From contig JBHGNT010000018.1 in assembly GCA_043228905.1 (NCBI GenBank), positions 4,278,001 through 4,342,000 of the forward strand: a stretch of DNA of 64,000 bases. Direction: 5' to 3'. Both the position numbers and the translations under genes were made by a program. Shown piece by piece: positions 44,897 to 56,594 of the stretch. This stretch comes from Azolla caroliniana (taxonomy: Eukaryota > Polypodiophyta). Position 1 is the first letter of the stretch; every line of letters begins with the position of its first letter. Under the pieces are notes generated by a model. That model did not search any database. It saw nothing but the letters and a program-made list of their open reading frames with translations, and was not told where the DNA came from.

Positions 44897-47894
44897 TTAG
44901 CCTTCGTCCAAGATATCCAGAATACTCTGCTCCAGGGTATCCAATGGTTGTTCGGAACTTTGTTGTTGTTGTTGTTGTTGATGTTGTGGCTGTTGTTGCT
45001 GCGGTTGTGGTTGATGTTGTGGCTCCGACTCCTTCGACTGTTGCTCCTTAGATGGCGTCTGTTCGGCTCCCGGTACTGGCGGTTGTGGCGGTGATTCCTC
45101 CGTTAGTTGCTCTGCCGGATTTGACTCCGGTTGACTCGTCCCGGCCTTGTCTCCATCCGGTCCTTGCTCCGGTGATGGCTCCTCATTGCTGAGGTTGACT
45201 GTCGCCGCCTACTTTGCTTCTTCTTTCCGTAGCCTGGTCCGTTCATAGCATTCAAATTGGATTTGAGTATCCAGTCGATCATCATCTAGCTGTGCTACAA
45301 GTTGCCGGACCACTGCTGACTGTTCCTTCGCCAGAGTTACAAAATCCTCGGCTAACTCATCTCTTACGGCGGTGAAGTTCTCCTTTGTTAGCATGTAGCA
45401 ATCGTCGTCATCCTTCTACCGGTTTTCCACGTCCGCCCTTAGCAACTGGAGCTTGGCTGTGTGCTTTGCCCATTTGTCCCACCATTGCACAGAGCTCTCG
45501 TCAATCAAGCGTTTGGTCTTGTTTCTCCATGCCTGAACAATGAACTGGATGCGCTCCAATCCCATCTTCGATTTGTCCTCTGCGGCTTGCCATTCATCCT
45601 TCAATTGCTTGATCAGTGCCACCGTATCCACCTCCTGCTCCCGGTAATGTGACAATTGGGTTTGATAGGTGTTTTGCAGCCTTTGCAATACCATTGTCGC
45701 TCTTTCCTTCTCTTCATAATGCTGCTTATGGAGCTCCATACGTTCTTGCTTGGCTTCCTCCAGCAGTGTGGTTCTTTCAGCCCGTTCCTCCGCTAGCGCC
45801 GTCTCAACTCGATGCACCTCCTGCCGGAGCTCTGCCATCTTCTCCTGTTGTTTCTTATGCTCCATATCCAGGTGCTTGTAGTCTCGGTGCAGGTGCTCAA
45901 AATCATCGGTCTTCTGCTTCAGCTTTTGGTTGAGTTGCCGGCGAGCGCGGTCTTCCCGATCCTTCTGTTCACAGAGTTCTTCTTTCAGTCTTTCGATCTC
46001 TATTTCCGCCATTCGTTGCAGCTTCTCCTTTTCTTGCAGCGCCTTCTCTTTCTCCTCCTTCAGCCGGTCATAGGCCTGATGTCCTTTCGACAGATTCTCT
46101 TCTACCCGGCGGAGGTTCTCAGCAATCTTTTGTTGCTCTTCTTCTGCCGCTTTCTTCAAGTCCCGCTCTTGGGTGCGTAATGCTTCTTGTGTGGCCAGTT
46201 CATCTCTCAATTCAACAAACTCTTTTGCTTGCGCCGCCACTATCTCCGGGACTGGTTCCGTCTCCGAGGTCCTATTGCTATGTATAGGTGCCGGTGTTTC
46301 TTTATTCTGTACAGCTACCAGAGTCACCGGTGCTTGGATCGATGGTCCTGTTAAGGCCATTTTGGCCAATTCATCTGTGGCCAGGTCCAAGTCTTGTTCT
46401 AAGCTCCGGATCCTTGACCAGGCTGTCTCTAATTCTCCGGTTGTGACGAGCAACTGGTTCACCTATGCTTTCTCTTCCCCGTCTGTGTAGTGTACCACTT
46501 CGGCAATCTGTTCTCCAATCCACCGGAGCCATTGGCTGCCGGTGCCCTGTTTTTGCGTCTGCCCGGAGGGTTGGCTGTTGGTGTCGTTGGCCAGTGGTCG
46601 GTTTTGTCCAGTTGCGTCGAGCTGCAACTCTGGCTCTTGTTGGTGACCACTTTGCCGTTCTGGTTGCGGCTCCGTTGGCCGCTCCGCCTCTGAATGCTCT
46701 TGGCTTGCTGGTGGGGTAGGCAACTGTGCTTCCAACGCTTGCATTTCGGGTCTTGCTGTATCCTGACCCGCTGGTAGAGGTTGTTCTGCAGGGAGCTCTG
46801 TGACCGGTTCTATTCGAACCGGTTCCGGTTCCATCCTTGGTGCGGGCTGCTCAGTGCGGGGTACATGCGTTCCATCCTTCTTTGGGTCCGAAGGTGCTTG
46901 CCTTCTGGCGCCGCTGGGGGTGCTCTAACGGTTCCTCCTTCGCTTCCTCCTCCTGAGTCCCGATGTTGATTTTCGCTGCCGAGGGGTCCGACGCTTGTTG
47001 AACCGGTCGGTGAAGCCTGATCTTGATTGGCCGTGCCGGTGGCTCCTCCTGTGTTTCCGCCTGTCGCTTCCTATTGGCGCACTCCTTTGCCGCTTGGTCC
47101 ATGTCGGCTGCCTTCCCTTTGGTTGCCTTAGAAGCCAACAGCTACTACCGTTTCGAGGCCGTTTTCAGGGTGCCTTCAGTTGTTCTTCCCCGCTTTGTGG
47201 TCTTGACGGGCTCGATAGGTGGCGCCAATAGGGTGAGCCATTGCGCCACTTCCGTCCATATCTTCCGACCTTCCTTGCCTCTGATAGAGTCGATGGCCGC
47301 ATAAAGGCCATCTGCAATCAGTACCGGTCAGTCCACCTTCTCGCCTTCATATGTTGTTATGATTAAGCCGGCCCGGTTCTGAGGCATGCACGGGGGTCGA
47401 GGGTATACATGTCCAAATTCATGGAGCACCCGAGCAATCTCTCGAAAGAGTGGATCTTCGCCGCCTTGTGTCCGGTAGGCCTTGTTGGCTAGAGAGTATT
47501 CCCCAAAATATTTTCGGAGCTGCTCTTGGGTAGGGTTGTCGATAGTGAAGATGCCCCCTTCCGGAAGGCCAATCAACGCATGGATGGCCTCCTTAGTGAT
47601 CAGCTCCGTGTCGATTTCCTTGACTATCTTCTCTGCCTCCCGGTGCGGTGGCGCCTCCATGATTGTGAGGAAACCTTCTAACCCATGTTGCCTTAGCCAC
47701 TTCTTGGCTGCTTCAGAGAGTGCTTGGCAGTCCATGGCTTCTTCGAGGTTGGTGAGCGCTGGTGAGGGGTGTGTTTGAGGAGGCTCTGTGTGCGTGGGCT
47801 CGCGTCTGTTGATCTTCAATCGCCTCTCTACGTTTGTGCTCCTTTGTTCGTGAAATGTGAAGGTTTCTATGTGGTGGGGGTTTTCTTGTTGCAT
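44897..47894 (-). pseudogene. Accessory ORF of gypsy I (coiled coil, poly-Gln tail)
   Basis: From ATG at 47894 to TAA at 44899-44897: about 1000 codons, with in-frame stops near 47160, 46850, 46460, 45415 and 45207 and one frameshift near 46850. N-terminal part: globular-looking, about 245 residues (MQQENPHHIETF, EEAMDCQALSEAAKKWLRQH, LIGLPEGGIFTIDNPTQEQL, FREIARVLHEFGHVYPRPPC). Middle: Pro/Glu/Gln-rich linker. Then about 350 residues of heptad-rich coiled coil (46462-45416; EEEQQKIAENLRRVEENLSK, LQEKEKLQRMAEIEIERLKE). Tail: Gln/Pro-rich with a run of seven Gln, ending LEQSILDILDEG. No membrane segment, so not an obvious env. Sense orientation, after pol. I do not recognise the family. Confidence 0.75.
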
Positions 47895-49899
47895 GTTGGC
47901 GCCTGTTTTTTTCTTACCCGTGCGTGTGCACGTCGTGTACTAAAATAGAATGTCGTGCCATGTGGCGGCGGTTTTAATACCCTATTAATAGCCCACTTCG
48001 TACCTTTTCAAAGTGTCTGTTCACTCTTTGTTCTTGCATGTGTCCGTTCACCCCTCTCCCTTGCATGATTTACTTTGGTTTGATTTGATTTGATTTGATT
48101 TTTTTTTAATTTTTTTTAAATTTTTTAAAGATAAAAATGGTTTTGTTAATTCGCATCCGGTCCCATTGAACCCCTATCCGGATTGTGGAACTTGCCGGCC
48201 GCTGGACTGCTTGCCGTTGCATCGTTGTTGTCGTTTGTTGGCTCGTGCTCCCTCTTACCGGCTTCGCGCTTGTCGATTGCTGAACGTGTGGCCGTCTCTT
48301 CCGACTTACCGATGTCCGGTTCTGTGTACTTCTATTTAGTTGAAATTATATTTAGTTGAAATTATATTTCTATCATTGTACTTTTACATGTAAATTCTCA
48401 TACATGAGAGCTAAAATGAGTGACATGGTTAGCATGCACCACATGTAATACTTAAGCGCCAAATGGCAAACATGCAATTTATGCATGTCTTGTACCCTCA
48501 CATGCATCATATGCATGAGAGCATCTATAAAAGAGGGAAGGGGGAGGAGAAAAAGGACGGGTTTTTTTTATGAAAATTAAGAGGAAGAAATTCGTTATCA
48601 AATTGATCGTGTAATCTCAACTTCTCTCTTTCCCAATCTATCTTAAGTACTTTCTCGCCAAAGCTTGTATCGACTCTAAATCCTTCTGGTCCAGAACCCC
48701 GGCGGTTCTGCCTCACGATCCGCGCGTAGTGACAGATCTTCACGACACCGTATGGAAAAATTTGGAATTATGAGTGATAGATCTTCCGTAGGGAAAATTA
48801 GGATTAGGTTATATGAGTATTATGGCTTTCGTAGGGAAGATTAGGGTTTTTGAGTGTTAGGGCTTCCGTAGGGAAGATTAGGATTAGGTTATATGAGTAT
48901 TATGGCTTCCGTAGGGAAGATTAGGGTTTATGACTTTCGTAAGGAAATTGAGGGTTCTTGGTTTCGATAAGATAAGAGAGCTCAGAAAGAAAAGAAAAAT
49001 AAATTAAGATAATATGGAGAGAGCATGAGTGTAGGAAAAAAATGGAATTTTATATGGAGTTCTCCCTTGATCATCTGCATGTCCACTTTTTGTTGCATGG
49101 GCTCTACTTTTTAGTTGCTTAGCTTTTTCTTTTAGTTGCATCTATTTTTAGTTGCATGGCTTTTTCTTTTAGTTGCATGCGACCGTCCACATGACCTTTA
49201 CTTTTTGCATGCACTCCAACTTTAGTTGCTTGCGTCCACATGGCCTTTACTTTAGTTCTCTTCACTTTACTTTAGTTTGTTGCATGATCCAATCTTCCGT
49301 TCGTCCGCATCCAACCTTGTCCGGTAGCCGGTTCTGCCTGATCGTCGAATCCCTCGCCGGCCGGTTCCATTTTGCTTGCCGGCCGGTTCCGGTTTCGATT
49401 TTGCTTGCCGGTCGGTTCCAGTTCCGGTTTGCTTGCCGGTTCCGGTTCCGGTTTTGCTGACCGGCCAGTTTCCAGATTCCGGTTTTGCTTACTGACCGGT
49501 TTCCAAATTTGCTTACCGGCCAGTTTCTGGTTTTGCTTGCCGGCCGGTTTCTAGATTTGCTTACCAACCGGTTTCCGGATTTGCTTACTGGCCAGTTTCC
49601 GGTTTTTGGGAACTTGGCCACCATCATCCATCAAGACAAAGTGGCCAAAGTGCTCTTAGCACAAATGAAAAATGAGGGAGCTCAAGGTGCTTATATAGCC
49701 AGAGCTTTAAGTTTCCTATCTATGTGGGATAGTTCTAATTTCCCTATCTTCTCAAATTCATTTTCACATAACTTAATATGTATTTCTCCATTTTGTATAT
49801 AGTAAAATACGTTTTGAAGCTCTTGAGTATATCCATCTTTCTATAGTAAGCTACTAATCTAATCTATAATAATTATTTCATTATTTTTTTTACATAGTG
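47895..49899. other. Element I non-coding block with possible insertion
   Basis: 48320-48745 looks like a foreign LTR-like piece on the plus strand: TATA (TCTATAAAAGAGGG, 48519), leader, then CCAGAACCCCGGCGGTTC and CGCGCGTAGTGACAGATC..CACGACA, the same end motif as J and P. 48765-48960 holds three units of GTAGGGAAGATTAGG. 49095-49180 repeats TTTAGTTGCAT. 49315-49610 is a CCGGTT/TTTGCTT-rich satellite of about 25-35 bp units. No coding region is supported. Confidence 0.5.
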
Positions 49900-50714
49900 T
49901 GTGAAGATTCACACGATAGCGGCTAACCAGATAACTTTCGATTCCTTCTCATTTAGGTGTTCCCGAATTTGTATTTGTAAACTCGGTACTTGGAACTCTA
50001 CCGGCATCACTGCTTCCCATCCGAATGCTAGGCGAAACGGTGTTGTGCGGATACTTGTCTTATATGCCGTTCGGTAGGCCTAGAGTGCAATGTGCAGGTT
50101 TGTATCCCAATCCGTCCGGTTCTCATTGACGATTTTTCGTAGGATGTTTTGTAGTCTTTTATTTGTTGACTCTGCTAATCCGTTGGCTTGCGGATAATAG
50201 GGAGTGCTCTGTTTGTGCACCACCGCATAAAATGTCGTCAAACTTTCCACTACTTGCCCTAAGAAGTGCCCACCTTGGTCACTTATGAGCTCTATCGGAC
50301 ATCATATCGGCACCATATGCATTCATATAAAATTTTTGCCGTGAATGCCGTGGTGTTGTCGCGTAGTGCTTTGGCTTCCACCCATTTTGTGCAGTAATCC
50401 GTAGCGACGATCACGTACCGATTGCCGGTTCTCATTGTCGATGGTTTGAAGGGACCGACAAAATCCAGCCCCCATTTCTGAAATAGTTCTAATGGTAGCA
50501 CGGGCTGGTGAGGCATTCTAGCTTGTTCGGTTGGTTGGCCCATTCGTTGACATAGGTCACATTTCTTAGCGTACCAGACTGCATCCTTCAATGTTGTCGG
50601 CCACCATAGTCCACTCTGCCATATTTTCCTTGTCGTAGCGTCTCCGTCATAATGTCCTCTAGCCACGCCGCAGTGTGCTTTGCGCAATATTATTTCCTTT
50701 TCGTCACTGTGCAC
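49900..50714 (-). pseudogene. Element I integrase
   Basis: HHCC finger: AHCGVARGHYDGDATTRKIW with CDLCQRMGQ. Core: PLELFQKWGLDFVGPFKPS (first Asp), ATDYCTKWVEAKAL, then after a frameshift near 50290 PIELISDQGGHFL (second Asp). The remainder to about 49900 is fragmentary. No chromodomain seen. Confidence 0.85.
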
Positions 50715-50723
50715 TGCACGCCA

Positions 50724-51386
50724 TCATATGCCATCTGCGCCTTTATGGTAGAGTGTGTCCTGTAATAGACAGAAATGCCGGCTTTGAACCGCTAAGCGTT
50801 TCCTTTCATCTCTGTTCATCTCCTGCGGAGGTAAGCCGATGCTTAGAAATTGGTGCATGTTGGTGAGCCACTTGTCTTCCTCTGCGACCGTACTATCCGT
50901 TGCCGTTTCCACTGTGACTCTAAACAACTCTGCATCCGGAAAGTCGTCTGGGACGCCGTGACCGGTTTCGCCGGAATCTAACCGGCTTAAATAGTCTACT
51001 ACCGCATGTTGTATGCTGGGTCGGTGGAATATCTTGAACTCGAATTCTTGTAATAGTAACGTCCATCGGGTCAACTTACCGGTGAGTGATGGTTTGGACA
51101 CCAAGTAGAGGAGCGCCGAATGATCTACGTGAAAGGAAAATTTCCTTCCCAACAGATAGTGTCTAAACTTGGTGACACTGTAGATCATACCCAAGGCCTC
51201 CCTTTCCGTTGTGGAATAATTACGTTCCGCTTGGGACAGCTTCCAGCTGGCATAATACACTGGCCGGTACAATTTCAGTTCGGTAAGTTGCATTAGCGCG
51301 CTCCCGATTGCGATGTCGGACGCGTCAACGAACACATGGAACTCTTTAGACCAATCCGGAGGTTGCACCACCGATGCTTGTGACAA
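50724..51386 (-). pseudogene. Element I RNase H
   Basis: Open frame with FHVFVDASDIAIGSALMQL (catalytic Asp), YYASWKLSQAERNYSTTERE (Glu), FRHYLLGRKFSFHVDHSALL (Asp), RWTLLLQEFEF and HAVVDYLSRL. It leads into the integrase N-terminal region. Least damaged part of the element. Confidence 0.9.
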
Positions 51387-51521
51387 CAGTACTTTTAGTG
51401 CCCGGTAAGCCTGGTCTTCTGTGTCTGTCCATCGGAACGGTGTCCGATGTACCGCGGCATGCAGTGGTGTAGCCAGGTTTGCCAGATATCAGAGCATTCG
51501 GCTATGCCACCGAATTTGTCC

Positions 51522-52442
51522 TTAGAACCGGCTTAATGCCTTTGCCGTGGCTGGTGCCGGTGCCTCCAAGATTGCTTTTACTTTGTTCGGATCCACTGCG
51601 ATACCGTCATTGCTCATTATGTAGCCCAGTAACGCTCTGTTGGTTACTCCGAACACGCATTTTGCCGGGTTCAAGCTTAGTCGGTAAACCCTACATTTCT
51701 CCAGACATAGTCGGAGGTGCTGAAGGTGATCCCCTTCCTGGCTATAAACAACGAAGTTGTCCAAGAACACCTGCATGAATGCCGGAATGATTTCTCCGAA
51801 AATCTCCATGATGATCCGCTGGAAGGTTGCCAACGCCGTTTTCAGTCTGAACATCATCACTACGGCAACAAAGACTCCCCATTCGGTGACAAAAGCGGTT
51901 TTCTCTTGGTCGGCGGGGTGCATCCGGATCTGATTATAGCCGCTGAAACCATCCAGAAAATTGTACACCTCATGACCGGCGACCGCATCCAGGACTCCGT
52001 CCATGAATGGAAGCGAGAAGGCGTCCGTTACCGTAGCCGCATTCAATTTCCGGTAGTCGACACACACTCTTATCTTACCGTTCTTTTTGGGTACAACTAC
52101 TATCAGACTGAGCCATGTGGCTTTCTTTACCGGTCGGATGAAGCCCACTCTTAGCAATTTGTCGATTTCTTCTTTGACTTTTGCTACATAATTTGGGTTC
52201 ATCCGGTAACGCCGTTGCGCTACCGGTTTGGCATCTTTACTTAGATGTATGTGGTGTTGATACAATTGAGGATCGAGTCCCCGCATTTCCTCGTAGGACC
52301 AGGCGAACACATCGCGAAATTCTTTTAGGAGTGTGATCATTGCCGTTTTGTTCTCCGGGGTCACTTCCTTAGCGATGTGCACCGGTCTTGTGTCCTCTGT
52401 GGTGCCTAGGTTTACCTTTTCTAGTTGGATGCTTTCACGCAC
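51522..52442 (-). pseudogene. Element I reverse transcriptase
   Basis: 306 codons open: LLKEFRDVFAWSYEEM, RRYRMNPNYVAKVKEEID, CVDYRKLNAATVTDAF, FLDGFSGYNQIRMHPADQE, FQRIIMEIFGEIIPAFMQVF. The active-site block reads VFLDNFVVYS, with Asn for the second Asp. It continues to the connection (GYIMSNDGIAVDPNKV). Then a stop before RNase H. Confidence 0.92.
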
Positions 52443-52641
52443 TGCGACACTGCCATTTCTCTTTCTAGTGCCTCATGTGCTTGCCATAATTCCCGGATTG
52501 CTTCTTTATCTGGTTCCTCGTCCGTCCCATCCGGTTGCAGTATGTACGGTGATACTGCATCCGCTACATCAATCTTGAACAGAGGTACGATCTTCGGATT
52601 TTCCTATAAGTATTGATCGACCTCTTTGTCCGCCAATCCTT

Positions 52642-53340
52642 CTAGCATGTTGACACATTCCGCATATAGCGGCGTTGATTCCTTTCCGGTACCGGACCGT
52701 GGTTGGTCGGTACTCGTACTTTCGCTTTTCCGCGCCGGAACGTAATTATATTCTTCCTCCAGTTTTGCTTGATGTGTGTTGTTTTTAACCAAGGGCGTCC
52801 CAAAAATAGTGGGTAAGCTCCCTGAGCCTGTAGCTGGAGAACTACTGCGGAAATGCGAAATATGTGACCCCCGATGGTCACTTCCAGATTACGTATTAAT
52901 CCGGTCGGCCGTACTGAGCTTGTGTCCGCCATCCGAAGCCAAAACGGGCACGGCTCCCAGTCATGGATTCCTAGAGTGTTACACGTTCGGAGGTTGATCA
53001 CGTTCACGCCGGATCCTCCATCGATAATCGTGCCCGATAGCTCATTTCCTTTCACGATGGCTGTGATTGTCGAACTGCTCGTGTCCACCACTGCCGGTCC
53101 TTCCTCCGGATTTGAAAAGAATGCCGAAGCCGGTGGTGTGTCAGCTACCGTCGTTCCTGTCTTCAGTCCTTCCGTGAAGCGTGGTACCAGTTGCAATAGC
53201 CGGCCTAATGACAACGTTATTTGGCATTCTTGTAACGCTTGCCATGTTGGGTTTTCGGGCTGCCCCGGGCCGGTGAGCTCTTCGGCATTCTCCTTTTGTT
53301 GTTCGAGCTTTGCCGCATTCCGCTCATTTGCCTTCCTCAC
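52642..53340 (-). pseudogene. Element I protease region
   Basis: Begins with linker sequence LQECQITLSLGRLLQLVPRF. Aspartic protease: ELSGTIIDGGSGVNVINLRT, then LEVTIGGHIF, AYPLFLGRPWLKTT. DGGSG stands where most retroelements have DSG or DTG; element E has the same motif, so it is a family trait. Confidence 0.85.
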
Positions 53341-53404
53341 CCATTCGGTTGCCTGCTTCCGGATGACTTCTTGAGTTTCCCACTCCGTGGCTTTGCCTTT
53401 TCAT

Positions 53405-55241
53405 CTTGTAGTGACTAGTTGTATGTCCGCGACTTCCGCGTCTACCATGTTCACCGTTGGTCGCTTGTCGTTGCTCTTTGCTGGACATTGATTACTATAG
53501 TGGCCTTCTTGCCAGCAATAATAGCAGTACGGCTTCCGGGTGTTGCTGAATTCAGCGTGTGTGCTTGGTGGAGGTCCTGTGGTAAGTGCTTGGTTTTGGT
53601 CTGGTTCACTGCTTGGAGCGCCCTTTTCCGGTTCCCGTGGATGACCCCCCTTTTTGTTGAAATGATGTTTCTTGAAATTCTTTTTGTTTTGGTAACCTTG
53701 ACGGTGTTGGTCGTCATACTTGCCATAGTCGTCCCGTCGGTGGTTGTAACCAGGGGAGTGATCCCGGTTGTATCTCCCGTACCGTCCATTATAGTCCCGG
53801 TATCTATCCTGTCTGTCATACCGGTCATAAGCATCTCTTCGATCATTGTACCAGACATCTTGTGCTAGTCTGTAACGCTCCTCTCGTCACCAGCATTCTT
53901 CTTCTTCCTCCTGGTTGCTCCGTGGTTCAATTTGCCGGACCGGTGGTGCTTGCCGATTTAACAAGTTATACTCACACCGTTCCATTGTGTAACTTCAGGA
54001 GTTGCAGAGCAAGCATTGGGAACGCATCCAATGCATTCCAACGCCGAATGTCCGGCATTCAGACATGTCGTACATTGAATTTCTTGCCGGAAATGGAGTT
54101 CCTCTTCCATTGGTAGTGCACATTGAAGTGCGCCCATGGTTAGCCATGAACTTGAGGTTTCCATTTCCCGAATTCGGTGGATCACTTGATATATGATGCT
54201 GGTGCGGAAATCAATAACGGTGCACACCGTACGTAAGGGTTCTCGGAGGGCTGCTAAGAATATGGCCTTTGTTTCTTGCTCCGGTGGTGTCCGGCTGAGC
54301 TGACTGTGGATCCGTTGGAACCGGATGACAAACTGCTGAATGTAAAATAAGCCTACCATTTCTCGCTGGTCCATCTCCTTGTGAAAGAAATGCAATTTTT
54401 TTGTCTTTAATGTTTCAAACGTGGGGATGGTGCTGGGATCTTGTGTTCAGTGCCATTTGACGGCCGGTCCCTCCAAGGTCATGCCGAACTCTGCCCTTTT
54501 TGAGCTTTCCTCTTCGGCTGCATTTAAGCGTTGGGACACATGGTTCGCCTCCCAGGTCTGCTGAAACGCATGGACGTGGGTTTCCGCGTCCGGATCATCC
54601 CAGTATCTGGGATATTGGAACGACATATTGTCGTCTGGTGTCAGTACACGGGCTAGTGGTGTCGGTGGTCGTTCGTCCTCTTTTGGTGTCAGAGGTTTTT
54701 CCCGGTCTTTTGTCGCCGTCGGAGGTCTTTCCTGCTCCTCTTTCGGTGTCAGAGGCTTCTCCCCATCGACTTCCGGTATTGGAGGTCTCTCGTCCTCGAC
54801 TTCTGGTTCCGGAGTGTGGTCGACTTTCGGTACTGGAGGTTCCAGCCTTGTCAATTCTAGTTCCGATGTCGGCAAGGTATTTGACTCCTCGTCCTCTGGT
54901 CCGCCTGGGGTGTCGTTACTGCTGTGGTAGTTCGTCTGCGTGCTGTATTCCCCGTCCGAACCCGATTCAAATGCCAAAAATGCTTCGGATTCGCCTTCCC
55001 CCGTTGCCAATGCCTGGAGAAGGGATTCTGCTTCCCGGAGGCTGCTTAGGCTGCTTCCTTCGTCTGGGTAGTCATGTTATGGTAACCGAAGTGACTCCTT
55101 GGCCACTCTCCGGATCACCTTGGAAAATGAACGATCTGCTCTGATTTCTTCTACCGCTTGCTGGAAAGCCTCTCGCTTCCTCAGCCGTTCAACAAGTCTC
55201 CTTGCTCGCTCTGTAACTGGGTCATTCGTTGGTCGCGTCAT
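53405..55241 (-). pseudogene. Element I gag with two zinc knuckles
   Basis: ATG at 55241 (MTRPTNDPVTERARR), TAA near 55080, then a Pro/Glu-rich stretch with repeated EKPLTPKE and ERPPT units (about 54900-54640) before the gag domain (FQYPRYWDDPDAETHVHAFQ, AEFGMTLEGPAVKWH, stop). The domain continues in 54395-53958 with RTPPEQETKAIFLAALREPL. First knuckle CTTCLNAGHSALEC, second knuckle CYYCWQEGHYSNQC near 53510, both CX2CX4HX4C, separated by an Arg/Asp/Tyr-rich stretch. Confidence 0.85.
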
Positions 55242-55296
55242 CCATTCCCACCATTGTTCGCTGCGATTGTGCAGGAATCGTGGTTGCCCAAAACTG

Positions 55297-55715
55297 TGTT
55301 AATCCTTAGGGCCAGACAATGGCCTAACACAGGGTGTTTCCAGAAGACACTTCACCAAAGGGGTGTTACGGCGAGATAACTTAAGACACAACGATTAATC
55401 CGACTTAATTGGCTACTTAGCAATAAGGCATTCACTTAATACACGCATAAGATATAACAATTAATACAGAATGGTAATCAATACGTGAAGGTAAACAAGA
55501 AGCTTATATTAATTCTTCGTCAAAGTTTTACATTGTAACTGGGCCTTTATATAGGCCACTGGTGCTGCGTACAAAACGGTGCCAATCGGCACCTGTTCGG
55601 AACCGGTCCGTCCGTTTACTACTTAATTATAATCTATTCTACTTAATTAAAATAGATTCCGAATAACAATCCCTTTTACATTCTAGTCTTTAACTCCTTT
55701 GCTGGCCGGGTAACA
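55297..55715 (-). repeat. Element I 5' LTR
   Basis: Minus strand TGTTACCCGGCC to GGATTAACA; inner edge followed by CAGTTTTGGGCAACC in primer-site position (tRNA not assigned). About 30 bp shorter than the 3' LTR owing to a deletion around the CCGGATC block. Confidence 0.92.
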
Positions 55716-55739
55716 ATGTATACGCCCATTGCGGGGGAG

Positions 55740-56037
55740 TGTTGAATACGGGCTTCTAATGGACGTATTCACATTATCTCCTTTTGTACACACTAAACTT
55801 AGGCTATTTATGTAAATAGTGAGAAGGGCAGTCGCCCTAAGCCAGTCAGTATATAAACTGACTTTGTAACCTAGTTAGTGCATTGCGTTAAGTTGTAATA
55901 CACTCTTGACATTGAGCCTAACTGTCTCTCTCTCTTGCGTACTAGTTGATTTTGTTTTTTGTCTTCGCTGCCATAAAAGCTATGAACTTGCATCCATTTA
56001 TGATCTTATTCCACATTAGATGACGGTGGACCCAACA
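55740..56037 (+). repeat. Element H 3' LTR
   Basis: TGTTGAATACGGGC to GACCCAACA, preceded by the polypurine tract GCGGGGGAG and followed by TSD CGCAC. Confidence 0.95.
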
Positions 56038-56116
56038 CGCACATGGTCACTCACGTCCGTTGGTGTTCGTGTTTCCAGTGAGGACAACACATGGTTCTTC
56101 ACACCCACCACTTCTC

Positions 56117-56505
56117 GTTCACCCCTACACTGTGCTTTTGAAAAGGCAACCGTAAAGGATAGGATAATGTCACGGACATGACAACAGTTATGTCAAGATT
56201 TGAACTCTTGACCTCTTGTATTATAGGCAAGTGTTATATTATAACCAACACATCCAAGTACATAATCGTGTTATGTATATCTTCATAGATGATCTATTCA
56301 CATTCTAGGAGTTTTTAGAAAGTTCTAGAACTAGAGGGTTCTAGAATATTCTCCAAAATATTCTAATGCGTGTACTTCAACTCACAATAGAAACACTTGT
56401 AACCTCCTTGGTCCCTTTCAAGGGATTCAACACCACTCATTGACACATCAATCGAGTATATATTCTCGTTTCCCCTCATCTTTGTCTCCTTGATCTTTAT
56501 TTCTA
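56117..56505 (+). repeat. Element F right LTR with upstream tail
   Basis: Matches 37755-38160. Putative LTR start TGTCAC at 56168; antisense tRNA-like stretch at 56168-56245. After about 56505 sequence turns to copia pol (element A). Confidence 0.65.
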
Positions 56506-56594
56506 TTTTCATGGCCTCACGTCGCTCACAACATCTAGAGTTCCTAGCCTTGTCATATCTAGCTCGTAATCCCATCATTTGTGCTTGGTGTGTT

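Larger units (their letters stand above)
44394..55715 (-). mobile_element. Ty3/gypsy element I, minus strand, in the 3' region of H
   Basis: About 11.3 kb. LTRs 55297-55715 (5') and 44394-44843 (3'); perfect TSD ATGTA at 44389-44393 and 55716-55720. Order on the minus strand: gag with two zinc knuckles, protease, RT, RNase H, integrase, a 2-kb non-coding block, then a long accessory ORF that ends about 50 bases before the 3' LTR. Same family as element E by gag, RT and LTR-edge sequence. No chromodomain after integrase. Confidence 0.95.
39441..56037 (+). mobile_element. Copia element H, inserted in the F minisatellite
   Basis: LTRs 39441-39760 and 55740-56037. Perfect TSD CGCAC at 39436-39440 and 56038-56042. 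About 4 percent LTR divergence by eye, plus a 22-base deletion in the 3' copy. gag, protease, integrase, RT and RNase H in copia order at 40237-44173. Gypsy I is inserted between pol and the 3' LTR. Confidence 0.95.
37753..56505 (+). mobile_element. Element F, probably non-autonomous LTR element, host of H
   Basis: Two related blocks, 37755-38160 and 56117-56505, flank a body that holds only a minisatellite and copia H. Within each block a putative LTR starts at TGTCAC (37815 and 56168), preceded by the PPT-like GGATAA, much as the LTR of G is preceded by GGGGGGATAG. The left block also carries the 60 bases that normally precede a 3' LTR, so it may be a 3' LTR of a neighbouring copy or part of a tandem element. 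No TSD found. No gag or pol of its own. Confidence 0.5.

Noticed and set aside
44897-47894. Envelope gene of a plant errantivirus-like element
   Set aside because: The position after pol fits, but there is no signal peptide, fusion-like or transmembrane segment; a coiled coil alone is not evidence for an envelope protein.
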